Origin: Saccharopolyspora soli
GTDB lineage: Bacteria > Actinomycetota > Actinomycetes > Mycobacteriales > Pseudonocardiaceae
NCBI RefSeq assembly: GCF_022678645.1
Contig: NZ_JALBWV010000041.1
Coordinates: forward strand, 17,440-81,439
DNA length: 64,000 nt
Reading direction: 5' to 3'
Positions within the stretch are counted from its first letter, which is position 1, and each line of letters starts with the position of its first letter. A program made the translations under genes and the position numbers. Of the stretch, positions 33,901 to 42,000 are shown piece by piece. A model generated the notes under the pieces. That model made no database searches. It had not been told where the DNA came from and saw only the letters and a program-made list of their open reading frames with translations.

Positions 33901-34241
33901 AACAGGCCCAACAGCACCCGTTGTGCCTCCGAACCAGGATCGACCGACCGACCGTTCACGGTGACCTTCAACGGTCCCAGCACGTCGACGCGCAGGCCGC
34001 TGCCGCCCTCGCCGCCCGCCGCCCGGATCAGTTCTTCGAGTTCGATCCGCGACAGGCCGAGCACATCGGACAGTCGACGCAGGGTGGCAGCCCGCGGGCG
34101 AACCACCCGCCCCTGTTCCACATCCCGCAGTCCCGCCGCGCTCAGCCCGGCTCGATCGGCCACCTGCAACTGCGTCAGGCCAGCGCGTTTGCGGAATTCG
34201 CGGAGCAATTTCCCCAGTTGGCCGCCAGACGTGTCCGCCAC
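30987..34241 (-). CDS. AfsR/SARP-type regulator with XRE-HTH, BTAD, NB-ARC and TPR domains
   Basis: 1,084 residues. An XRE-type HTH (LGKLLREFRKRAGLTQLQVADRAGLS) comes first. Next are a SARP winged helix (LRVDVLGPLKVTVNGRSVD) and the BTAD block. The STAND/NB-ARC ATPase domain has the P-loop GMGGVGKTRLAV near residue 385 and LVLLDNASGED as Walker B. Many TPR repeats fill the C-terminus (GDRVLETSTLESLGTLCYRLGQ, and later). It is an ATP-dependent, signal-sensing transcriptional activator of the AfsR class with an extra HTH in front. The GTG at 34241 has GAGGTG at a six-base spacing. No biosynthetic cluster is adjacent; the ESX locus starting immediately downstream is a possible target. Confidence 0.9.
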   Translation of the reverse strand: MADTSGGQLGKLLREFRKRAGLTQLQVADRAGLSAAGLRDVEQGRVVRPRAATLRRLSDVLGLSRIELEELIRAAGGEGGSGLRVDVLGPLKVTVNGRSVDPGSEAQRVLLGLLALSPNVPVARDALIEAVWGVQSVSGSADLLQSRVSRLRRRLQPGPQDSPVLVADRGGYQLSVPEGQHDLLVFQRLVALARDARDEEKSAEACGLFSEAVTLWRGEPLEGLGSLQAHPLITALTREYHAVLVEYAAVAAGLGRHQEVLPFLQRVAEADPLHEAVHAALMIALAGSGQQAAALNVYDTLRRRLAEELGADPGPELVAAYERVLRQEVPRPEFTPVSAHRQLPPDIADFTGREAELTALHERVRAADGGTAVPIALIEGMGGVGKTRLAVRAAHQLLAAGRCGDCQLYVDLRGHADQPPADPSAVLASFLRLLGVPDDQIPSRTDERVMLYRDRLYDKKALVLLDNASGEDQVVPLLPAGPENIVLITSRRTLALDGAHTLPLDVFTPVEAEDLLSKVVGRNRDTPEAARRVVELCGRLPLAVALAARRLQSRRAWTVSDLAARLAETGDRLYELVAGNRRLRAVFDLSYHALDQDEQRMFRLLGLHPGDDFTVDAVAALAGVGRGEAQHLLDRLVDEHLVNVVTRHRYRLHDLLAEYVRSIVREEEPESQRTAAITRVLDFYLHSATSATYLLQPHQPTMKLAGSQPVHRPKLCSKEEARRWLDAERACLIAAVSLAAEQGWPTHAWQLTRSLRDYLHLYGYGHDHDWVRTHEAALAAAIAAQDSVGEAVTRADLAAAYLDQGRGADAREHLYRALEFHRATGDRVLETSTLESLGTLCYRLGQFREALRHFRFGASRCAGRDPYREGVLRVNVGNALAALGFVDESLESLHRGIELSRQAGNADGECCGLADVGEVHRRTGNYVQAVDFLQRAVALAVEHGLEPKVAYARHRLGKTYRELGRYDDAMTNLHAALQIVRQVSGPAAESEVLISFGAAHRDIGDLTTAGKLIDQGQRLAIDRSERYQQALAVHELAELHRCAGRAQLAQDYWRRAHDIFAELGTPEAVELRRVAIHWGADSVA

Positions 34242-34465
34242 GCCAATCACCTCTATCGAGAATCGAGCCACTGGTGACGACAAACGTTCGCCGCGCCCGT
34301 CCGACCCCGCAGTACCGCCAGCAGTCGATGTTGTAGCACATTCGTGGCGGGAAAAGGTCCTATCGACCAAATCGAACCGCGAAACCCCTTGATTTGGCAC
34401 CATGTTGCCACCGCAAGGACCAACCCGCGGTGGCCGTGAAATCGGTTCTACACCGGTTGGTGCGT

Positions 34466-35356
34466 TCAGTTGTTCAGCGCATCCGGGTTTTCCGAAAGCA
34501 TTTCAGCAACGGTCTCGACCAGTTCTTCCACACCCGCGCCGGACATGATGAGCTCGGTGCCGCTACCGGGGTTGAAGCACAGAACGTGTTCCCGACCCGG
34601 CCAGTTCGCGGCAGCCGCGAGGAACGGGAGCTCGATGTGCTCCGCCACGTGCGCAGCCGTTCGGGAAAGCACCTCGGTCGAGCTGAACACCGGGATCGCC
34701 GGGCCGATCCGCAGCCACGGGAAGTTCGTGCCGTCGAAGTCCTCCGACACCGGACCGCTCATCGGCACCACGACCTCGGAGTCCACCAGCGCGCTCAGGA
34801 AAGCGTCGACGTCCTGCCCCTCGACCGCCGCGGCCAGCGCTTCTTCCAGCTCGTTGACCGGGGCCGCGACACCGGGCGCCACCCCACCGCTGAGTTCCGC
34901 GAGGCACAGCTCGCGGATCTCCGCCCGCACCTGCTCGGCCAACGCCGCTTCGGCTGCATCGACCGGGATCAGGGACTCGCTGCCGTCGGCCAATCGGCTC
35001 AACGCATCCAGCGGAAGCACCGCGCCGATCGGCAGTCCCGGATTCAACGCGAACTGGTGGTCCGGTCCCGGCCAGTTCCGCGCGAGCGCGGCGACGTCGG
35101 CTTCCCGATGCCCCAGCGAGTACGGCCCCAGCCCGTGCGAAAGCGCTTCGGGCGAGGTGAAAGCGAGCACGTGCGCGCGGTCGAGCGGCATGAACTCGTC
35201 CAAGTCCTGCCGCAGTTCGCTGCCTGGCTCGGGCAACACCGGCAGGTACAGCGGTGCGCCCAGCACGATCTCCGCGTACCGCTTGCTGTCGCCCGCCTCC
35301 AGCGCCGCGACCAGCTCGCGTTCAACTTCGTTGGCAGGTTCCCATTCGGAATTCAC
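34466..35356 (-). CDS. SseB-domain protein, ESX-associated (copy 1)
   Basis: 296 soluble acidic residues made of two SseB-like halves. The first half has LVAALEAGDSKRYAEIVLGAPLYLPVLP, HVLAFTSPEALSHGLG, and FALNPGLPIGAVL. The second repeats the order with LSALVDSEVVVPMSG, IPVFSSTEVLSRTAAH, and LCFNPGSGTELIM. SseB-type domains in actinobacteria commonly accompany ESX loci, with a role I do not know; a chaperone or enhancer role in secretion is an inference. The GTG start at 35356 has AGGAGG upstream. A paralogue at 37195 flanks the AAA+ gene on the other side. Confidence 0.85.
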   Translation of the reverse strand: MNSEWEPANEVERELVAALEAGDSKRYAEIVLGAPLYLPVLPEPGSELRQDLDEFMPLDRAHVLAFTSPEALSHGLGPYSLGHREADVAALARNWPGPDHQFALNPGLPIGAVLPLDALSRLADGSESLIPVDAAEAALAEQVRAEIRELCLAELSGGVAPGVAAPVNELEEALAAAVEGQDVDAFLSALVDSEVVVPMSGPVSEDFDGTNFPWLRIGPAIPVFSSTEVLSRTAAHVAEHIELPFLAAAANWPGREHVLCFNPGSGTELIMSGAGVEELVETVAEMLSENPDALNN

Positions 35357-35427
35357 CCGAAACCGCCCTCCTGGGGTAGTTTTGTGGCACGCACACTAGT
35401 ACTTCTTCACAGATATGCGCGGGAGTC

Positions 35428-37104
35428 ATGGCACGCACCCTTTTCGTCTCACCAGAGCAACGCGGTGCACTTCCGACGATCCGGGACGCGCTGGACGCCG
35501 CGGACAACGGCGCGGTCATCTCCATCGCGCCCGGTGAATACGACGAGCAGATCACGATCCGGCGCCAGCAGGTGGTGCTCGCCGCCCGTGAACCCGGCAC
35601 GGTCACCATCACCTCGCCGTTGCGGGACCAGCCAACGGTATCGGTCACCGACGGCGCCGTGGAGTTCACCGGGCTGACCGTCCGATCCACCGAAGACTCG
35701 GCGATTCGCATCGTCGGAGGCAAGGCGAAGATCGTCGACTGCGCGGCGTCCGCCGGATATGCCGCGGCCATCAGCGTCGCAGGCGGTGCCGACGTGGAGT
35801 TGCGTGGTGTCGAGGTCACCTCGGCCCAATACGGGTTGATCATCGAGAACGCCGACGGAATGGTGGAGAGCTGCGCCTTCCGCGACACTGTCGACGACGC
35901 GGTGATCGTGCGGCTCGGTGCCCGCGCCACGCTGCGACACTGCACTGTGGAGGGTTCCGGGTTCCGCGGGATCTACATGTACCAGGCGGGGAATTCGAGC
36001 ATCGAGCGCTGCGACATCTCGCGGACCGGGGACGCCGGGATCGCGGTGGCCGACCAGACTTCGCCGAACATCGTCGAGTGCTGGGTGCACGACACGCAGG
36101 GTGCGGGCATCACGGTGGGCCGCGGGTGCGGCGGGGTGATCGAGGACTGCCGGGTGGAGAACACCGCGCCGCCCGGCGTGCTGATCGACGACGGCGCGCG
36201 AACCCAGGTGCGGCGCAACGATTCGGCGGCCGCCAAGCCGCAGGTCGGGGCGAAGGCGTCCGGGGGCGCCCAGCAGGACCAGGAGCAGATCGACCTGCTG
36301 CTGGCCGAACTCGACGAGATGATCGGCCTCACCGGGGTGAAGGCCGAAGTGCGGGGGCTGATCGACGAGATCCAGGTCAACGAGTGGCGGCGCGGCGAAG
36401 GGCTGTCGGTCAGCACCGTCAGCAACCACCTGGTGTTCACCGGCGCCCCCGGAACCGGCAAGACCACCGTGGCCCGCGTGTACGGGAAGTTGTTGCAAGC
36501 ACTGGGAATCCTGCCCAACGGCCGGTTCAAGGAGGTCTCCCGGCGCGACCTGGTCGGCCAGTACATCGGCCACACCGCGGAGAAGGCGGCGACGGTGTTC
36601 GACGAGGCGCGCGGCGGTGTGCTGTTCATCGACGAGGCGTACACGCTGTCGCGGTCCAGCGGTGGCGGCGCGGACTTCGGCCAGGAAGCGATCGACACGC
36701 TGGTCAAGCTGATGGAGGACCACCGCGACGAGGTCGCCGTCATCGTGGCCGGGTACACCGGTGAGATGAGCCAGTTCCTGGACACCAACCCCGGTCTGGC
36801 ATCCCGGTTCGGCAAGACCCTGGAATTCGAGAACTACACGCCGCAACAGCTGGTGCAGATCAGCAGCCACATCGCCAGCAGCGACGACTACCTGCTGGGC
36901 GAGGACCTGGACGTGGCGCTGCTGGAGTGGTTCGCGCAGATCGAACGCGACCAGAACTTCGGCAACGCCCGCGAGGCCCGAAAACTGCTGGAGCGGATGC
37001 GCAAATCCCAATCCACCCGACTCCGCAACCTCGGCCACCGCCCAACCAGGGAAGACCTCCGCACCCTGACCCTGGACGACCTCCTAGACGCGGTCCGCGA
37101 GTAG
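35428..37104 (+). CDS. eccA: EccA-like AAA+ ATPase fused to right-handed parallel beta-helix
   Basis: 558 residues in two parts. Residues ~1-275 are a right-handed beta-helix (pectin-lyase-like) with regular ~22-24-residue coils such as AIRIVGGKAKIVDCAASAG and GIYMYQAGNSSIERCDI. Residues ~295-558 are a CbxX/CfqX AAA+ ATPase: Walker A GAPGTGKTT near residue 340, Walker B GVLFIDEAY near 407, sensor region VIVAGYTGEM. Mycobacterial EccA has a TPR N-terminus in place of the beta-helix. The AAA+ module likely remodels ESX substrates in the cytosol; the beta-helix may bind them, by inference. The ATG at 35428 is the only good start. A 44-bp palindrome follows. Confidence 0.9.
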   Translation: MARTLFVSPEQRGALPTIRDALDAADNGAVISIAPGEYDEQITIRRQQVVLAAREPGTVTITSPLRDQPTVSVTDGAVEFTGLTVRSTEDSAIRIVGGKAKIVDCAASAGYAAAISVAGGADVELRGVEVTSAQYGLIIENADGMVESCAFRDTVDDAVIVRLGARATLRHCTVEGSGFRGIYMYQAGNSSIERCDISRTGDAGIAVADQTSPNIVECWVHDTQGAGITVGRGCGGVIEDCRVENTAPPGVLIDDGARTQVRRNDSAAAKPQVGAKASGGAQQDQEQIDLLLAELDEMIGLTGVKAEVRGLIDEIQVNEWRRGEGLSVSTVSNHLVFTGAPGTGKTTVARVYGKLLQALGILPNGRFKEVSRRDLVGQYIGHTAEKAATVFDEARGGVLFIDEAYTLSRSSGGGADFGQEAIDTLVKLMEDHRDEVAVIVAGYTGEMSQFLDTNPGLASRFGKTLEFENYTPQQLVQISSHIASSDDYLLGEDLDVALLEWFAQIERDQNFGNAREARKLLERMRKSQSTRLRNLGHRPTREDLRTLTLDDLLDAVRE

Positions 37105-37143
37105 GAGGGTACGCGAATCGGCGCGGCCCGAGCCTCTGTTGTG

Positions 37144-37187
37144 TCGTGAGTGGTTATGGTTGCCCTGGCGACCGTAGCCACTCACGA
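37144..37187. repeat. 44-bp palindromic repeat, copy 3
   Basis: TCGTGAGTGGTTATGGTTGC is followed by a CCTG centre and the opposing arm ending GCCACTCACGA, 44 bp in all. It lies between the convergent ends of the EccA-like and second SseB genes. Confidence 0.9.
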
Positions 37188-37194
37188 CTTGCGT

Positions 37195-38088
37195 TCACTG
37201 TTCTCGGGTGGCTTCTTCGGCTGCTGTGCGGAGGTCTGCTACTCCGGGGCCGGGTAGCGTCAGTTCCGTTGGGGTGCCTGGGTTCACCAGCAGGACGTGG
37301 TCTTCGCTGGGCCAGTTGGTCAGCAGCGTCAGGAACGGGAGTTGGACCCGGTGCGCGTTGCTCGGCGCCATGCGGTCCAGGACCTCGGCGGAGGTGAACA
37401 CCGGAATCACCGGGGACTGCTCGCCGCCGACCACCCGCCACGGGAATCCATGCGCGGCAAGCTGCTCGGCATCCGGCACCGCACGCTCGGTCGGCACCAC
37501 CACCTCCGAGGTGACCAGCGCGAACACGAACTCGTCGAAGTTCTGCTCGTCGACTGCCGCCAGCAGCCGGGCCTCCAGCTCGTTCGCCGAACCCTCGTCC
37601 AACGCCCGCGCCGCGGTTTCCGCGTCGCTGCCCAGCTCCGCCAGCACCATCTCCCGGACCTCGTCCAGCACCTCGTCGACCACCGCGTCCTCCACGTCCT
37701 GCATGGCCATCAGCTGCTGCTGGCCGGACGCGAGTTCGTCGATGTCGTTGAAGGACAGGAAAACGCCGACCGGCGTGCCCGGATCGATGACCAGTTGCCG
37801 GTCCGGATCGCCGTACTGCACGCGCAACGCGGCCAGGTCCAGCTCCCGGTATCCCGTCGCCGCCGGACCGAACACGCCGAACAGCGCCTCCGGCGAGGTG
37901 AACACCACCGTTTGGTCGGCGTCCACAGGGGGCATCCACTCCGGCCACGCCGCAGCGCCGTTGTCGTGCGTCGGCAAGTAGAGCGTCGCACCACGGAGCA
38001 GCTGCGCGTACCGCGCTCCGTCGCCAGCCTCCAGTGCGGCCTGCATGTCGGACTCCACGCTGTTCGCGGGCCGCCACTCAGCTTCCAC
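37195..38088 (-). CDS. SseB-domain protein, ESX-associated (copy 2)
   Basis: 297 residues, a clear paralogue of the gene at 34466. Both begin with a short EWxPANxVE motif, and share AALEAGDGARYAQLLRGATLYLP, VVFTSPEALFGVFG, LVIDPGTPVGVFL, FALVTSEVVVPTER and IPVFTSAEVLDRMAP. As in copy 1 the protein is two SseB-like halves. The GTG start at 38088 is preceded by GGAGAGGA. It is downstream of the immunity gene on the same strand with ~140 bp between, so it might be in the same transcription unit. Confidence 0.85.
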   Translation of the reverse strand: MEAEWRPANSVESDMQAALEAGDGARYAQLLRGATLYLPTHDNGAAAWPEWMPPVDADQTVVFTSPEALFGVFGPAATGYRELDLAALRVQYGDPDRQLVIDPGTPVGVFLSFNDIDELASGQQQLMAMQDVEDAVVDEVLDEVREMVLAELGSDAETAARALDEGSANELEARLLAAVDEQNFDEFVFALVTSEVVVPTERAVPDAEQLAAHGFPWRVVGGEQSPVIPVFTSAEVLDRMAPSNAHRVQLPFLTLLTNWPSEDHVLLVNPGTPTELTLPGPGVADLRTAAEEATREQ

Positions 38089-38229
38089 GTGTTGATCCTC
38101 TCCGCGTCGCCAAACCTTCGTCGTGCCATCGGACGTTCCCCTTGGCGTCCACGACGAATCCGCCCAGTGTGGGAGAACTCCACCTCGACGGCAAGGGCCC
38201 CGTCGGATCGCCGACGGCGCGTCTCGTCT

Positions 38230-39096
38230 TCAGAATTGGAACTCGCCGACGCGGCTGCCGTTCAGCAGTCCTCTTGGGAGGTAGCCCGACTCGACTCCGA
38301 TGTGGAACCCGGCGTCGGTCGCGGACGCGGCGAACGCCAACGGCGCGAGGGCGACGAACCCGACCGGGTTCGTGCGCCGCTCGTCGTCGGCCGTCCAGAA
38401 ATCCCGATGTGAAACGAGCGCCTCCACCAGGACGTCGTTGAACTCCTCCTCGTTCCGGGACGCCAATTCGAGGAAGAGCAGGAGTTGGGGACTGACGATC
38501 TTCTCGATGCGTTCCGGACTGCTTCGCGTCACGTTCTCCGGGGCGATCAGTTCCGATGCCGCCGCCAGCTTTTCTGGCACTTCCCCGGCATCGCCGGAGA
38601 AGTAGGACTGGAGCGCGCCGATCCACGGGTAGACGTATTCGTCGTAGTCATCCGAGTTCGCCCGAAGCGTGTTCTCATCGACCAGGGTCAATTTCTGGAT
38701 CCGATCGAAGTCCCGAGCGATCACGGCCAGCCAGAGCGCGGTTTGCCACCGCTTGGGGTCGCTGTAGTAGGTCGGCCCCGTTGCCGGGATGGCGTAGAAC
38801 TCCTCGCCGATCAGGCAGTCCACGTGATCAGCGCTTTCCGTGGCGGCGGCGAAAATCGCATTGGCGACCTGGGTCGCGCGGGCGAGGCTGCGCCACGTTT
38901 CATCCGATTCGCCTGCCGGATCGATCGCGCACTGGCTGCCCAGCCGCAGCAACGCGGTGTCCAGCAAGGTGGTGAGTTTCGCCGGAATCCGCGCCACCTT
39001 GGGGACGTTCCTCTCGAAGCTGGCGGCCAGTTTCGAAGATTTTTCAGCCAGGTGACTCGCGTCAGCCTCGGGGCGCTCAACAGTTCTCATGATCAC
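38230..39096 (-). CDS. Probable immunity protein of the Imm49 type
   Basis: 288 residues of soluble, mostly helical protein. The end (FHIGVESGYLPRGLL) matches the VESxYLP signature I associate with the Imm49 family. LARATQVANAIFAAATE, and W-x-x-A-x-W-L-A-V-I-A-R-D patterns support it. It begins within the stop codon of the giant toxin gene (GTGA overlap, 39093-39096), so the two are translationally coupled. The expected role is to bind and neutralise the toxin tip in the producing cell and kin. There is a second in-frame ATG at 39090. The family name is from memory of motifs, not a search. Confidence 0.7.
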   Translation of the reverse strand: MIMRTVERPEADASHLAEKSSKLAASFERNVPKVARIPAKLTTLLDTALLRLGSQCAIDPAGESDETWRSLARATQVANAIFAAATESADHVDCLIGEEFYAIPATGPTYYSDPKRWQTALWLAVIARDFDRIQKLTLVDENTLRANSDDYDEYVYPWIGALQSYFSGDAGEVPEKLAAASELIAPENVTRSSPERIEKIVSPQLLLFLELASRNEEEFNDVLVEALVSHRDFWTADDERRTNPVGFVALAPLAFAASATDAGFHIGVESGYLPRGLLNGSRVGEFQF

Positions 39097-42000
39097 CTAG
39101 GATTGTCTGATCTTCTCGGGCCCAATACTGTTCGATGGCTCTCGGGCAGGAGGTCGAACTCGGTCGCCTCGTACCCGATCACCGTAGCACCGTCTTCGGT
39201 GACGACGATGGCCCTGACGCCGATGTAGCGCACCCGCGGGAGATCTCGCGGATCGGTGATGTCGAGGTCGTAGGCGTCCTCAATCCGATCCGCGAGTTCT
39301 TCCTGGTCGCCCGCCCGCATCTTCGCCAAGATGGTTCGCAGGTAATCGGGGTGGCCTTGCTGAACGCGGACGTCGCCGTCGATGTCCCAACTGGCCTCGT
39401 AATCGGCGCGCGGACCCTTGGCCTCCGTGATGAGGAATTCGTCCTCGACCGGCTCGCGAATCTGGTCGAATTCCCCGGACGCGCTGCGCCGCCCGACGTT
39501 TTCGGCATCCGCGCTGCCGGAATCGGGTTCGCCGGTCGTCGACGCGATTGGTTCGACATCCGCGTCTGCGCCCCAGTTCGCCCTGATGAAATCCCCGCTG
39601 AACTCGGCCGCCACGGCCTCGCCGGTTTCCTCACCGAGCTTGGTGCGAATCGTCGCGTAGTACTTCTTGTTGTCGACCAGTTCGGGGTCCACGTACTGCT
39701 CGACTTCCTTCGACTTCGCCTCTTCGGGGAGGCCATGCGCCCGCTTGACCTCGGCGGCGGCGTCCGAATACGCGTCGTACGCGCGGACGGCGTCTTTGCC
39801 GATGTTCTCGCGGTTGTCGATTTCCAGTTGGCGTTGGTCGTTTTCGCGTCGGTGGCTTTCCATGTTCCGGCGGACGTTGTTCCGAATCCGTTCCTGAGCG
39901 TCAGCCGAAAACGGATTCGACTCAACGCTCTTCGGGACGTACGGTTCCGGCGGGGCGACATCGCTGGGCAGTATCGGATTGCCGTGCTTGTCCGATGTGA
40001 CGCGCAGGCGTTTTTCGCCGAACTGGTCGTAGTTCTTGTTCGAGTACTTCCACACGAACTCCCTTCGCCCGTACTGGTTCGTCCGCTCGTAGTAGTGCGT
40101 GCGCAGGTAATCACCGTCGGCCAATTTTTCGCGCGGCGACATGCCGGATACGTCACCCCGGACATCACGCCAGTCCTGCTTCGGACCAGTCTCCTCGTGC
40201 TGGGACGGGCCTGCCCCTTGGGCGTCGCCCGGCGTCCCCAACTCGTTCACCGCGGTTTCCAACTGGTGCAACGCTTTTCGCAGCAGCGCGCTAGTGACCA
40301 GGTCGCGGACAGCCTGCTCCGGCCAGCCTCTGGGCAGCTCGATCATCACCGGTTCCGCCTGCTGCCAGCTGTTGTCGACCCAGCGCATGCTCGGGATGCG
40401 CAGCGTGGCCTCGGCTGCTTCGCCGGGTTGGACCTGAACGCGCAGTGCCAGGCCGTTCTCCCAGCGCAGTTCCCAAGTTCCGTCCTCCTGGCGCTGCGCG
40501 GACTCGACCGGTGCGCGTGCGAAGAATCGCTCGGCGGAAGCGAGCACGTCCACGTCGGAGGCGGCTTCGTGCTCGGCGACGACCTTCGCGGAGCCCAACG
40601 TCACCGGCTCGGATCGGCCCGGCTGCTGCGCCGTCGCACCCGGCGACACAGGATCTCCTTGCGGGGCAACGACTTGCGCCGAGGACGACCCGGAATCTCC
40701 TGATGGTCCGGTGGGACCCGGCGGGTTGGGTGCCGGTGGCGCGGATGGGCCGAAGTGCTCGGCGATCCGGTTGAGGGCTTGCAGGACCTGGTTGGCGACG
40801 TCGCCCCGGTGCACCGGGACTTCCACCACGACCGGATCGGCTGCTCGGGGCAGTCCGTCCGCCCCGATTCGGGTTGCCGGTAACCGGATCTCGACTTCAT
40901 CGGACGCCGTCGCGCCGAAGTGGACCTCGGCCATCGCGCCGTTGGTGAACGCCACCACGGTGCGCGGATCGTTCCGGGTTCCGATGTCCACCTGCACGCC
41001 GCGCACGCCGACCTGCGCGAGTTCATCGCTCCCGAGGCCAGCCACGACCTCCCGGAGTCCAGCCAGATCCGGCCGCGTGGCGGGCACCTCGAACCGCTCG
41101 GCACGAGGTTGGCGGCTCGGGCCGTGCGCCTCTTCGGCCTGGTAGGTCGCGAACCGCCCGAACAGGTCGGCTTGTTCCAACTCCGGCCGGTGGTCGCGCA
41201 GCGCGGCGCGGAAGTTGCCCTCCAACGACCGCGCGTTGCCGGGCGCCGCCGAGGGCTCGGGCCGTTCCATCGAGGTGGTGGCGCGGTGCAGCTGGTCCAC
41301 GCTGGTGTACTCGACCGACCGGGCGGGCTGGTGCACGCGGTGCCATGCCTTGCGGACGTTCTGGATCACCGGCCCGGACGCCGCCAGGGCAGCGCCGAAC
41401 GCGGCGCCGGAGGGACCCAGCGGAGTGCCCGCCGTCAGCTGCATCACCCCGATGCCACCGAGCGAGGCGTTGGCCACGTACGAAGCCTGCGGGCCGAGCT
41501 TCGAACCCACCCGGCCCTGCTTCGTCTCGATGGTCCAGCCGATCTTGGTCAGGTAGGCGGTGGCCGCGGTCAACGTGGTCGCCGCGACCGCGCCGAAGAC
41601 GTTGCCCGTCGCCAACTGCTGGCCGAGCAGCACCAGGTTCGCCCCGGTCAGGCCGCCCCAGCCGACGATGTTCTGCAGGAAGCGCAGCTTCGGGTGCAGG
41701 CCGACGTCCCACTGCTTCCAGATGCCCGGCAGGGTCGCCGCCAGGAACGGCGCGGCCACCACGGTGTAGGCGATGCCGGTGGCGAGCGTCCAGCCGGTGC
41801 CGGTGCTGGCCTGCGCCAGGCTGGACGCCAGGTTGACCAGCCAGGTGACCGGCGTGCCGATGGCGACGGCCCGCTCCAGCCGCTTCGAGGCCGCCCCACC
41901 GGTGCCGCCGTACACGTCGCGGTTGAGGTAGTCGGTCAGCCGCGAGAACAGCATGACCGCGACCTGCACCCGGTCTTCCATGGTTTCGCCGCTGGCGGTG

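Noticed and set aside
31779..34277. A long plus-strand frame opposite the SARP-type regulator
   Set aside because: Antisense frame without family motifs; the minus strand carries P-loop, HTH and TPR signatures.
38078..38229. Minus-strand stretch reading GGFVVDAKGNVRWHDEGL between the immunity and SseB genes
   Set aside because: It looks protein-like for about 20 codons but has no start codon or continuation. It may be a remnant, but there is not enough to call a pseudogene.
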